NCBI GenBank assembly: GCA_036897625.1
Contig: JAYMTA010000021.1
Span: 1 to 64,000, forward strand
Length of the DNA stretch: 64,000 nucleotides
Direction of reading: 5' to 3'
Origin: Pelargonium cotyledonis
Taxonomy: Eukaryota > Streptophyta > Magnoliopsida > Geraniales > Geraniaceae
Shown here: positions 48,201-60,055 of the stretch, in pieces
Layout: each line of letters opens with the position of its first letter
Position numbering within the stretch: the stretch's first letter is position 1
The notes under the pieces: generated by a model
What the model saw: the letters and a program-made list of their open reading frames with translations, nothing else
Told to the model about the DNA's origin: nothing
Database searches by the model: none
Made by a program: the position numbers and the translations under genes

Positions 48201-50150
48201 AAAGAACTCCTTATGCCCTATTAAAGAAACTTCCATCAGAGAAGTATTTACGAAATCGTTAAATTGCCAGTTGTTACTTCAAGTATGCTGTCCTTTTTGG
48301 AAAAGCTACTGCTGTGGGAGTTCATACAAAGCCCAGTGAGGTTTTTGTATTTCTGTTTTATTACTATAGATATGGGAATTCCTCAGCTAGAGATCCGCTT
48401 TCGTCGTATCCTCAAGATTAACTTTACTCAGTAAGCGCCCTTGAAACAATTCTGAAATCAGCATATTATCAAATGAGTAATTTAGTAAATCCTACATTGT
48501 CTAAAATATGAGTTTTCCTATCTCCAAGCAATCAGTAGTAGGAAGGAACTAAGAACTCTTATACGTCCTTGGCTCATTACTTACAGATAGAGCCCGAGTC
48601 CTCAGTCTTATAGATGTCTAGAGCCTGTTCTATCCCAAAAGTTGATTGCAAACAGCTACCTATCTTAAAGTTTGTTACTTCTTATTCAGCTTTCTCTTAC
48701 AAAGGAAAGAGTTGGAAATCGTTTTCTTTGTCTTACGGGAATTCTATAGATAAATGGGAGCTACTTTTACCCTGCAGGGACCTCTACTTAGAATCTCTTT
48801 GATTGGATAAAGTTAACTAATATTAAACAATAGATCCTGAAATTATGTAATAGAGAGTTCTTGTGTTCACTAAAAAACAACTTCCCGGGCCCTCTTAGAA
48901 ATTCCATTATTGTAATTTTTAGGATAAGCTCGTAAATAGAGCTCTATTGAACCCGCGGAATGCTTCTATATACTTTTCATGTAATAAAATCTTTTGTAAT
49001 TATAGCGACAAATCCCTTAGGAAGATATCCGTGATAAATATATAAATCAAGTCTACGTTGTTAAAGATAGGGTCCCAGTAAAACTAGTATGAGTTAGTCT
49101 AAAGTAACTTATTACTCAAAAAGAGCCTACGGGAAGTGTTCTAATCGGGTCAGGCAAGCTAAGAGTTTAGTTGCAGGATAGATATGGTCTTACTATATAA
49201 GTGATATAAGTGATTTCGTCTATTCAATTGAAAGGATCGATCAGTGCTCCACATATAGAATATAAGAACTAGCTTGAATTGCCAAGGAATAGGGCGTTGC
49301 TCACAAAGTTTACAGGGCTTGCTTCTTTCTAAAAGTTTATAGAGTTAGTTCTATTTTCATAACCTTTTATATAATTAGGGTGCTTTTTCTGACTAGTATA
49401 TAATAGGTGACAAAGAATGGGAGAGTAATTGCTAGGCCAACTAAATTCGATGTCCTGATAAGGGATCCCTTAAGTTTTTGTATTCTTGGAGTGAGGAAAT
49501 GGGAATCCTATTCTTCCTTATAAAGCTATCTTCCGAGCCACTTTAAAGAACTTTACTTTATACAAGACTTTTTGAGAAACAAGTTTTAGTAGTTTAGAAC
49601 AAAACCTCTACAAAAAAATTAGGAAATCCAGTTACAAGGAAATTTGTTTAGCAGGAAATTCCCTAAATCAGTGGCTCTCACTAGTAAACGCTTAAATTAG
49701 GCTGAGGGAATAGATATAGAGGAGTTACGATACCCGACAAAAGTAGCTCAATTTGTGCTACCTAAACGGATGTTATAAAAAACTAAGATAACCTAAACTG
49801 GGTCTTTTCTTTACTCTTATACTTAGACAAAGCGAATAATCTAGATGAGACCGACTACTTATATTATACAAGGTTTTGCTAGTAACTTAGGAATGAGAAC
49901 CTTTAAAGTCAAGCTTGTCCATAAAAAAACACTCAGCATTGTAAACACTAGAACAAGTGTAATCTAATTTCACTTCAAAAACCAGCTTATATAACCCTTT
50001 TAAAGACCTTTTTAAAGAGTTTAAGCTCCTAGATAAGTACATAATTGAAAGATTGAAAGGCAAGTCTCCTAGTCCAAGTAAATACTTATCTGAGAATCTA
50101 CTAGTAGGATCCTAAAGGATTTTCGTAGATATTGAAATTAAGACATATTT
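45283..50150. other. mostly gene-free AT-rich stretch
   Basis: Besides one tRNA-like fragment at 46.7 kb nothing coding is recognised; open frames of 62-76 codons show no resemblance to families I know. A 9-bp tandem duplication lies at 49,196-49,213. Confidence 0.5.
46712..46768 (+). pseudogene. tRNA-like fragment lacking a clear anticodon arm
   Basis: GCTCCAGTTAGACACC resembles a D-arm, and CACGGTTCGAATCCACGG carries a canonical T-loop, but the two are almost adjacent, with no room for an anticodon arm. GTGGGT (46719-46724) and ACCCAC (46745-46750) can form a separate 6-bp hairpin. A truncated copy is likely. Confidence 0.33.
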
Positions 50151-50155
50151 TTCTC

Positions 50156-50228
50156 TTCACGGAAGCTCCATGCTAGATAGAGCATTTGTTTAATTGACTA
50201 GCGGACGTAGGTTCAAATGCAACTCCCC
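50156..50228 (+). pseudogene. tRNA-like element, AAT anticodon position
   Basis: The D-stem GCTC/GAGC is perfect (50165-50168, 50180-50183). The anticodon stem pairs 4 of 5 and the loop TTAATTG places AAT at the anticodon (formally Ile). The variable region CGGAC leads to GTAGG / TTCAAAT / GCAAC (3 of 5). The acceptor strands do not pair. The overall spacing is right for a class I tRNA, so descent from one is likely; function is doubtful. Confidence 0.5.
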
Positions 50229-51438
50229 TTGCAGCGAACTCCCTTATTTTACAAAAAAAGCAGGGTTTTGGAGTTTTGACTTCAATGTTTAAACTGGGAT
50301 TTACTTTTATCCTCTCTTAGCTGAGTTAAACGACTGAGAGGAAAGTGTCAATCTAAATCTGTGGATCTTTTCAAGTTATTTTGTTTCCCGGAATTTGAGT
50401 CCTAAATCATATTTCCTTAGGACGCTAAAATGTTAAAATGAATTCAGGTGTTAAAAAGAAATTTAGTTAATTTAGGATCTTACATTAAATGCTGGTATCC
50501 CCCACCCCGGGCTTCTTCCTTTTTATCCTAAACAAATAAATAAGTATTCTTAGTCAAACCAAACTAAGTTGGTATTTTAGACGAGCTCAGTTACTAAAAA
50601 GAATATTATTTTTACTTTAGATGTGGTTTCTATTTATGAGATCTAGGGAATTACATACTATATTCTCGATCCGTTTACGTAAAAACAATATCAGCTAGCT
50701 ATTAAATCAGAAATTAGATTAGAATTCTACTTGACCTTAGCATAATATAATGGACCTAAAAAATCATTTGTATAGAACATAATTTGTTTTTTCGTCATTC
50801 ATTAAAGTAATTCGAGTAAGGGAAAAACCCGATAGAGGCGTGTTTATATCCTGTTTTTTTATTCGGATTTATGAAAGTAAAGCGTAACCTAGTAGTATAG
50901 GTTCAAACTGAATTGTTAGATTCCGAGAGTATTAGTTTAGCAGTCCACTAAAAGGTGAATTCCTGTATTATTTGAATTATGCTTCTTAATTTAAGGTACT
51001 ACAAATGTAAATAAATTACGAGTGTTTCCTTATTCTAGGTACAAGATCTTAAAGTTAAGGGTAGCTAATCTGAAAAGTTTAATGAGTTCTTAAGCTGTTA
51101 GGTAAGTTACTACGTACAAAAAAGATTCAGTTTCCGGCAACTAGATCTTACAGAATTCAGCGTATAAATGAGGTCTCTTTTATCTCTCTAGCCGTAGGAT
51201 TTCTTTTCTCTCACAACTGTGTAGGCTTAACTATACTCCTAGAAGCTATTTAAAACAACGAAAACTAGGGAAGCTCTGTCGGTAAACTTTAGTCAACAAT
51301 GAAAAGAATTCTTCCTTAATTTTGTCCCGTGTAAGAACTTCATTAAAAACCCTTAGACAAAGTTACAGCAAACTAAAAAATAGAGCATAAAAGATTTACA
51401 CGCTTTCATTAAAAACTCAGTCACTTCTTGGCATTTTA

Positions 51439-51470
51439 GGGTAGAACAAATGCCAGCGGTTCAAATACGG
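51439..51470 (+). pseudogene. short tRNA-like fragment
   Basis: GGGTAGAACA (D-arm end) sits only 6 bases before CAGCGGTTCAAAT (T-arm start). If this is a tRNA copy, the anticodon arm is deleted, as in the 46.7-kb fragment. Confidence 0.25.
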
Positions 51471-54400
51471 ATTATAATAGGCCCCTAGAGAAGTTCTTCT
51501 TTCAAAAAGGGGGCATTCCTATTATGAACTGAGATTTCTTTTTCAAGGAGACCCTGTTAGACCTTTATGACATAGATAATTCTAAATAGTAAACAGGAGG
51601 TAGGAGTCCTAACCCACACTAGAAAGTTTATCCTTTACTCAATACATTTAGATTTAGGATATTCTTGTCTACCATATAATTAGTTTAGTAGAAAATTGGG
51701 CATCTTTTTAGTCTTTTTGAAGTTTATTTTAGAACTTAGAGTTTTTATTAAGAGAATTCAAAGGAGCTTATACGAGGCATATACCATGCTCAAAGGAGTC
51801 TCTGGAGGCTGGGTAAATCCCTTGATCAAATTATAAAGCTATTATAATTTTTATGAAAAAAAAAAAGGTAGCTTTGAGTCTAGGATAGAATACAGGATCT
51901 TATAGTGCTACTTATTTTGGATTATTATTCAGCTAAAATCTATTGGGGATTTCTATTCTAGGGCAAGAGTCCCTTGGTTTTCAGTTTTAGCTTCTTTTAA
52001 GTATATATTATTGGAATTGTATAACAAACAGGAGTACCTTTTTTTTTTAAGAGAACCCTTAACTTGTTTGTTGAATTGCTCTCGAAAAAAAAGTACAAGC
52101 ATAAGTCCTAATTTTTTGAAATTTTGGATGCTTTTGTTTTCTTAATCGGAAGTTCACGAAGTGTGCTCTTGCTTTAAGGAAGGGCTAGGTGTCCCACAAT
52201 AACTAATGAATATCCTTGTTTTTACTATGAAATATTCTAACTGCAGCCAGCTTACTAACGGATTTCTCTTTATATAGAACTTGTTCGTGAGCTCCAAGCC
52301 TTTTTGTATACTCCAATTATTTGTTTAGTATTTGTGGGACCTTATTCTATAATATATATAGAAGTTAACTTTTGAAAGTTTCCAATCATGTAAATATACC
52401 AGTCTACAAGAAACTTAGTCACTTCTTAAAATTGGTAATACAAAAATATAAGCGGCATACGCCTAAAGTCGTGGGTTTCGAATATAGTCTCGAGTCTTTT
52501 TATAGAATAACATAACCAAAACCTTGCTATATTTGGAAGTCAGTTTAGTTTTAAGAGATTCGCTTGCTTTTAACCAACGGATGATGAAATTGTTTCTCTT
52601 TTTCTTTGTCTGAAAAACAGCTGTATAAGAAGTTATTGATGCTTATAATAACACAAGCTCTCTTAGGAATTAATGGCCTAGCCAGCCCGGAGAGAAGGTT
52701 CCGTCAGTTGTCCCATACAAATCTACTAATAGGAGTACGCATTTGTTTGAATAATCAAGACTATATTTCAAAGTTTGGTTCCTCTGTAATAGGTACTTTA
52801 TAAAACTCCTAAGAGCACCTAAGAAAACATTTTTGTCAACACCCTTTTTATTGAAACTTTTATACTTCTACGAAACCCCCTCTTATAAATTACAAGATTT
52901 TAGACAAACAGGCTGGGCTTTATGAAATCTAAAAAGAGTATAACAAAGTCTAACTCCAAGCGTTTCCTTACATTGTTTATAAAGGAAGCTTTTAATTATG
53001 CTTTAATTCTTTAGTAAATAATAACATAGAATAGGATACTTTTCTGACTAGTTAGTCTAACCACAATCTGTAAATTGTAAAAAGATGTTTTAGCTAATGA
53101 ATTCTTGAGTTAAAGCTAGCCCAGCCTTTCAGAAAAGCCCCAGGAAACCTGGTGTAGTTCTTGTACTTTTATAGAATTGTTTGCTTTAAGTTAGAAAACT
53201 CGACTCGTGGAAATTCTTTTCATAGTGTTGATTTTTATCGGGATAATTCACTAGGATATTTTATATAAGTTTCGTTGTAAACAACTAGCTTCGTACATTT
53301 ACAGGATTTCCCCTCATGAATTCGGTTACTCTTCTTCTCTATTACCAGATTAGAGTAGTCTAAGTCAAAAAGGACCCTTATCTGTTACAAAAAATATCCA
53401 TAGGAATTTCCCTTTTTACATAATATATACTTTTTAATTAATAATTGTAGTAAATCCTCTTGATAGGACAATCTTTTGTGAAAGAGAATCCCACTTAAGG
53501 CATACTCTTTTTAGGACTTTTCCAGTTTTTACCAACTAAAATCAATACCCTTTCTTAGGTATTATACTCGTTTATAGAATAAATTCTCAATTCAGTAATT
53601 TTAAGTATTTCAAGTCAAGGATAGTTAGTTATCCTTTTCTAGTACTATTAGAACCCCGAGTCTGAGTATTCCAAACTATTAACTGAGAGAAACACTCATT
53701 TGTATTAGTATAGAGATCCCCTTTTATTTTATACAGTTTGACTACAAGCTTCCTTCTATAAAAACAAGGAAACTCTTTTCTTATATGCAAAATCTAATAT
53801 GCAAAGGCTTTGGTAAGGGAACACGCCTTCTTAGATTTCCCCGGTATAGTACTTCTACTCTCGTTAAGGATCTACTCCCTGGTAATTGACAGATTCTTCC
53901 GAGCCTCTTATCTAAATTTTATTTCCATGATTTAAGACCTTTCTAAGTTTAAGTTCTAGAAAGGCTCGCTATATTTAAAAAAGATTAATGTTGTTGAATA
54001 TACTCTATTTCTCTTAGAGTACTTCGTCTTTACTAATCCACGCACTAGAATTTGGAGGTTGTTTCTTTACTTGAGTTTGTTTTTAATTTAACTATATTAA
54101 AAGTGACGGAATCCAGATACAAGTACAAGAGTTACTTACTTCCAAAGTTTCATTTAGAAATTACTTATAAACGGAACCCATAACTGCTCCTTTTACGAAT
54201 TATTACTAGTCAGAAAGGGCCCTTAGATATATTATGGAAATACAAAACCCAGTAAGTTAAGTAAAGGCTTCCTATATCTTTTTAGGACTTTAGAGTAACT
54301 ACTATGTATAGAAAAAGAAAAATAAGAAAATTTTAAAAAGAAGCCTTAAAATTCCTGCTTTTTTGCTTATGGTTTTTATAATGAATCGGGGTCCCTTGCC

Positions 54401-55600
54401 AATAAAAGGTGCTTACCTTTCAATTTCCAAATCCGGGCAGTGCCTTACTTTTTATATTAGATTTAGATGGCTATTTCAAGGTAAATCCTTTAGCAAAAGA
54501 AGACTTAAAGCAAGTTACTAAGTACCTTTTATGAGTTTTAATATCGGTACAGGGTCCCCTAACCCCTTTGTCATTCCTATTGGAGTAACCTGAAAAAGTT
54601 CCCAAATTATTATAAACAAATAGAAAGTTCCTGGACTATTAAAAAAAAGTAGCTTCATCCCAAACCCGACCCTTTTCGTGCACTTTAGGGGCCCGTTTAA
54701 GACCCCGGTTGGTGTTATATTTTGACTGAGTACTTTTAGTTCCGGTATTCAGAATTTTTAATATGGTATAAAACCTGAGTGAACAAAAAGAGGGACCTTA
54801 ATTTAATTAGAGAATAAGAGGGCGCCCCCTTCGTATTAAAACCAATTTCTAGAAAACTCAAAGAATTTAGATCACTAAAAATTAAGGAGCGGAATTCCGC
54901 AATTGTGGTAGCTTTTATAAGTAATTCAAAAGATTAGAAAACCAAGCCCATAAAGAAAAAGTTCCTACTAAGGGCCGGTTATACAAACTCTAGAAAGCGT
55001 CTCCTTTTAAATGAAGAAAGGGAAACCCCTTCAAGATAAATCTAATACTAGAAAAGCTTTTAATTATATATCTGGTGGACACCCCGGTTTACTAAAGAGT
55101 CGTCTATAAAGTAAATGAGTATCTTTCTAGCGTAGGTCGCGAAAAAAGGGCTTTAAAATCAGTTTATTGCCAAACCCTTTCAAAGAATTACGCCCTTTGG
55201 TACAAGAAGTTCACTTACAACCCCTAGATTAAGGAGGCTCTCCCTGCCTGTCTTTAAGGAATTCCAGTCATACTTACTGATTGTGAATAAAAAAGGTGCT
55301 AAATACCTCCTTGTAAAAGCAAAGCTACTAAACTTTGACCTGTCTTTTTAAATTCTCCTATGAACCTGCTTAACAAAAGGCACCCAATTAAAGGCATTCT
55401 GGTTACTTTTACAAAAGCAAAGCAGATAGACCCCTTGGGAAATCTTGTCTCATAACTAACTTTCTTTAAAACTGTAACCTACACTACAATCCAGAATAGT
55501 ATAACAAATAGGGGTCCGTAAATCCTGTTTACACAAAGTATAACTAATTGCTATTAGGGTGAATCTTTCAAGTACTTTGGAAACTCTGAACCAGTCCAGG
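51471..55600. other. gene-free AT-rich stretch
   Basis: I see no gene or tRNA. A 65-codon frame at 52,606-52,803 starts with TTG and has no recognisable motif. Short clusters of GGGCCC, GGCGCC and GGGTCCCC-like palindromes occur as elsewhere in the block. Confidence 0.5.
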
Positions 55601-57500
55601 GGTTTATATCTTGTTCTACTTGTTTTAGTGTTAGGTTTTCTCTCCTGACCTTTCCTGAAAGTCAGTAGCTAAAGAGACACTCCGATCTGTTTCCTTAGTT
55701 CTAGGTGAAGCTTTAAGAGTTAAGAATGTAAAGAAGTCTAGTAAATTGAATGACTTCTTTTAGGGTGTAAGCTATGCTATTTGGCTTTAATACCGTGTAA
55801 CTTTCCTTAGACTATTGCAAATGAATGCAGGATAGCGATCCAAAATCTATTGTACTTGCCAGAATGTCTTGACTTTCAAACACCAAAGTTAAAGTTCTCG
55901 GTTAAGTAATAAGGGAAAGCCTGGAGGGTCCTAGCTAGTTAAGCATATGTAGGATTAAAACCAAGCTTCACTAAGTTAAGGTTCTAAGCTAAGTCTAGAA
56001 GTGAAATGAAGCTAGCTACTGGGTCTTTTTTTTTTAGAATTAAAGAATTAAAGTAAGAACAGTTTCCAGTAAGGGGTAGAGCTTAGTGAAGTTCATAGGT
56101 TTTACAGGCAAGCGAGTTTTCTTAACAAGCTTTAAGGGTTTTAGGACTACAAGTACAAGTTTTCTAAGCAAAATTAAGACTCAAAGGGTTAAAGATAATA
56201 TAAAAAGGAAGTTTAGCTGATTGAGAGGTTCTAACAATTCTAGTAAGAAAGACATAGGTTATAAGATAACGGGCGGTACAGAATCTAGCTTTAGTGATAG
56301 AGAGTGGGAGTTTAGCTACAAAGAGGGGTATTTCAGCTCCTAAGACTCCTAAGAAAGTTATAGCTAAGAATATGGAAGACTATCAACGGAGTAAGGATAC
56401 AGATTTAAATAAGGTTATAGCTTTAAAGAAAGGTATTAAGAAAAGTCTAGGTATCCAGATTAGGAAGACTGCGGCGAGGAAACTTATAAGAAGGAAATCG
56501 AGAAGAAATGGAACAAGCGGATAGAGGTATAGAGGTCTAGCTACACTAGGTACAGAGAACTATAACAACAAGAGGAAGAGTCTTATAAAGACAAAGGCTC
56601 AGAAAGCTATGAAGACTCAGATAGGTCTAGCTGTTAAGAAAAGTATGCAGAAGACTAAGAAGAAAGTATGCATAGCAGCTAAGAAAGATAGATGTCCCTC
56701 TAAGAGAAGATAGAAATACAGAATCCAAGTACAAGTCTAGCTCTGGGGAAGGTAATTCATTTCTTATTTAATTCAAAGAAGGGTTTCCAGTTTCCGGGTT
56801 GGATTTAAGGAAAAAGAGAGTTCTAAAGGTAAAGACAACGATTCTCCATAGAAGACAAAGATGTCAAGAACAGAGATTGAGCTTAAATACTCATTCTTGG
56901 TTTCAAGAATAAGAAATCTGTAAGTCATTCATTCTCTAATCCAAGTCTTCCTATTTCTACTCTCTAAGAGTCCACTTTAACCATGTACATGGACCTCCTT
57001 TTCATGGGGCTGTACCGAGTAAGAAAAGTCAGGAATAAGAAGATGGGGAAGAAGAGGCAAGTTTACTTGGCCTTGTACACCTTTATAAGTAAGTAATCAG
57101 AAGCCTTCTATAAAGACTGGTCCTACTGGATACTGGAAGATATTTATCTAATTATTTAAGTGATTCTAGAAAGCAAGAGTAAGGAGAGGTAAGAGGAGTA
57201 TAGAGCAGTTTTGGGGAACAAGAAGCCTAGTACCCATAATAGGAATCCGTAAAGGAGTAGTATAGCTCTAAAGACTACAACTAAGATAAGAGTTTTGTAG
57301 CTAGGAAAGAAGGTCTCTCTCATAAAACTCTGGAGGCTATGAATATATAGAGAAGCTGCAGAGTAAAAACATAACTCTTGGGAAACTGAGGGTTAAGAGT
57401 AAGAGACAAGCTATGATATAGGATAAGAAAAACGGGTATGAGTAAGAAAGTTAGGTCTGAACGAAGTGAGGTAAGAGAGTACTCATTTTTAATGGCTTAT
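55600..57500 (+). repeat. purine-rich low-complexity domain with basic open frames
   Basis: The plus strand is A/G-rich with recurring AAGAAAG, CTAAGAAG and GGTCTAGCT words. A GTG-started frame, 56,294-56,524 (76 codons), is very basic: KTAARK at residues 58-63 and RRKSRR shortly after. Beyond its stop the same frame stays basic to 56,713 (GLAVKKSMQKTKKK). At 56,981-57,090 an ATG frame (MYMDLLFMG...) is followed by similarly basic sequence. Two overlapping frames both look protein-like in places, which suggests the base bias itself creates the appearance. A histone-H1-like or ribosomal-type basic tail is conceivable, but no family is recognised. Confidence 0.4.
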
Positions 57501-57567
57501 ATAGAAGATTTCATTTTCATTACAAAAACTTTAAAGGATCCTACTGTAAAAGAAGAACACTTTTTCA

Positions 57568-57640
57568 GGGTGTATAGCTCCGCTGGTAGAACATTGAGCT
57601 TTTAAGCTAGCAGCTATAGGTTCAAGTGCAGCCTTGGCTA
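57568..57640 (+). pseudogene. tRNA-Lys(UUU)-like element with intact 5' domain
   Basis: Acceptor GGGTGTA, T8, A9, D-arm GCTC / CGCTGGTA / GAAC (one mismatch), A26, stem TTGAG, loop CTTTTAA with anticodon TTT at 57,601-57,603, then AGCTATAGG and T-loop TTCAAGT. The 5' half is nearly that of plant-mitochondrial trnK(UUU). The anticodon stem pairs 3 of 5 with wobbles, and the 3' T- and acceptor strands no longer pair. It lies immediately after the purine-rich domain, as the 42.08-kb lysine-type element follows the 41.74-kb patch. Confidence 0.63.
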
Positions 57641-59980
57641 ATGAAAGCAAGCTCTTTTTCAGTGATCTAGCTTCTTAGTTTAGACTTTGTATTTTTAGTT
57701 TGTTTCCTCTTTCTCTGTTCTCAGATCCTTTACACTTTATTGGGACCAAGATTTAACCTCGTGAGATTGTTATTACTTACGAGTTTCTACAGAATCTATC
57801 CATCTAGGGTAAGTTAGTAACAGATAGCTCTTCCGTTTCTAGTCGGTAAGTAAGCTTCAGAGTATTGTTAAGCCTTGGAGTGATATTATATCGTGAAATA
57901 ATAGGAACATAAGTAAGAAGCAGTAAAGACTTACCTCAGAAACCTTAGATTAACGGAGTACCCCTTTATAAAGAAAACAGGGATAGCGCCTACCTAATAC
58001 TATAGATCTACTTTTACTAGATATGATACAAAGTTAGGTTAAAGATTTAATGCAGGACTCTCTTTTCAGGATTAGTTATAAGGTTCTAAATTTAAGAAGT
58101 AGTAGCAGAAATTTTTTAAGGATTTATAAAAATGATTAGATTTTTCATGTGAGCTTTTTGGAATTCCTTTTAATCTGGATCTGGAATAGATGCACAAAGT
58201 TGAGTTGGAAAGTGAGCTACCTTTAATTAGTTAGTCCTGCATTTAACCTTTTCCCTTCACTCTCTGGGAACCCCGACAAAAGGGGAGTATTTTCAGGAAA
58301 TGTATTAGCTTGCTAGTTTAAGCCGAGTTCCTAAAAAGTATATCTAGAATACCTGGGAGAGAATTTCGCAAGGGTCTTGTGTCTTGTCTAGAGTGTGTGA
58401 TCCTTTGGGTTGCACAAGTCTGGATCTATTGGTTGGTTTTCTTACTGAATTTCTAGAGCATTACTATTTGAAATGAAAGCAGGAAATCACTATACAAGAA
58501 AGGAGGTCCTTAGTATGCTAGATTTTAGGTAGATTTGTTAGGATATATAAGTAGTTATATTCTATTCAAGAGGTACCTTTGTCAATACGCTTCCTCACTA
58601 TTTCGCTACAAGGTTAGCAATTTCATAAGGATCTAGTAGAAATAAAAAAATAATATTAGACGTGATACGGTTCACAAGCAACGTTTGAGAGAGACGACTA
58701 TCGTACTAAGACTGTTGGAACCCCTTTTGGACATACTAATCTTGCTTGGTGAGCCCTTTTTGTTTTTCTGATACAGAAATAAGTCACAAGTAATTTTGTA
58801 ATCTGGGAGTTGCCTGTTCATATATTTACAGGTTTCGGATTCCTAAATAGAAGGATAAGCAGTGTTCCTTATCAAGAGTAAGATCTAGTTTAATATGAGA
58901 AAAGAGCACCCTTTAGGATATGAGTAATTTCAGAGACGGTATTTAAAAAGGGTACCAAATTGGGACTTCGTAATACTCTTCATGAGCTCGAGAAGCTAAG
59001 TTTAGTTTCTTTAGTCAAAAGTACCTTCACTTGAAAGGAATACATTCTTTTAAGAAAAGAGGAAAGCTCCCTATTTAATACCATTCTAATTTACTCACCC
59101 ACCGTGATCTAAGCTAAGAAAACTGTTTTGACAATAAACTAATAGGTACAGGACCCAGGAATAAAAAGGCATCTCTTCTCTGAAAGAGTAGGAATTCTAA
59201 CAGTACTTTTTTGAATGTAACAAAGTATAAAACCAAGAATTACATATATAGTTATAAACACAACGCATATTTAAAACAGAAGCTTCCCCAACCCCAAAAG
59301 GGAACAAAATAAAAATCCTGAAGAAGACTACGCAGTTTGTCAGATTTCGGGTATATAGTATAAGTACAGACAGCCCAGGCCTAGAAGGAACCCCATGAAT
59401 AACTTGCCGGAAGAAGAGCTAAAGAGAGAGCTTTTTATTTTATAGCAAGTGCTTCATATTAAGGGTTTTCTGGATATTTTTTATTAGGAATTTAAAAGGC
59501 CAGGTTAGGAAAACTATAATCAGAGAATATGGGGTAAACTTTTAAATTATGAATGAAGCTTTTATTCTTGGATTCTGGATACCGAAATACAAAAATGAGA
59601 AAGAAAGTCGTAAAAAGGGGGTACTAATCAAACACAAAAGCAAACAAGAAGTCATTGGTTTGAATTAAGTAGGCGTATTCTAGGGAAAAACTTTGTTCCA
59701 TTATATGGGGCTCTCCTAGATATATATAGATAATAAATCAACGTAGTAGAAGTCTTGTATTGGCCGTATCTTGCCGAGCAATCAGAAGTAATAAAGACGA
59801 AAAAGCATGAAATTTAATGTGCACAAGTTTTAAGATTCTTACTTTTCCTTTTATCCTATATACAAATAGAAAGCAATCCTCCTTCCTGTATATTTTACAA
59901 TCTAGTAAGTTTTTAGTATAGTTTAAAGCGATTAGTTCTGTTTTTATGACTCTGGTTTATAGTAAGTAGTACTTAGATTA
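57641..59980. other. gene-free AT-rich stretch
   Basis: No gene is supported. A GTCTTGT tandem pair lies at 58,374-58,387. Confidence 0.5.
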
Positions 59981-59982
59981 TG

Positions 59983-60055
59983 TGGGGTATAGTTACGTGG
60001 TAAAGCATGCGTTCTTGTTATCCGCGAGTAGGGGTTCAAGAATTAAAGAAGTAGG
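59983..60055 (+). pseudogene. tRNA-like element
   Basis: TGGGGTA, T8, A9, then GTTA / CGTGGTA / AAGC (D-arm, 3 of 4) and a stem GCG...CGC around CTTGTTA (TGT or GTT anticodon depending on alignment; Thr or Asn), then GGGGTTCAAG. The T-stem 3' strand and the acceptor 3' strand are lost. Amino acid undecided. Confidence 0.42.
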
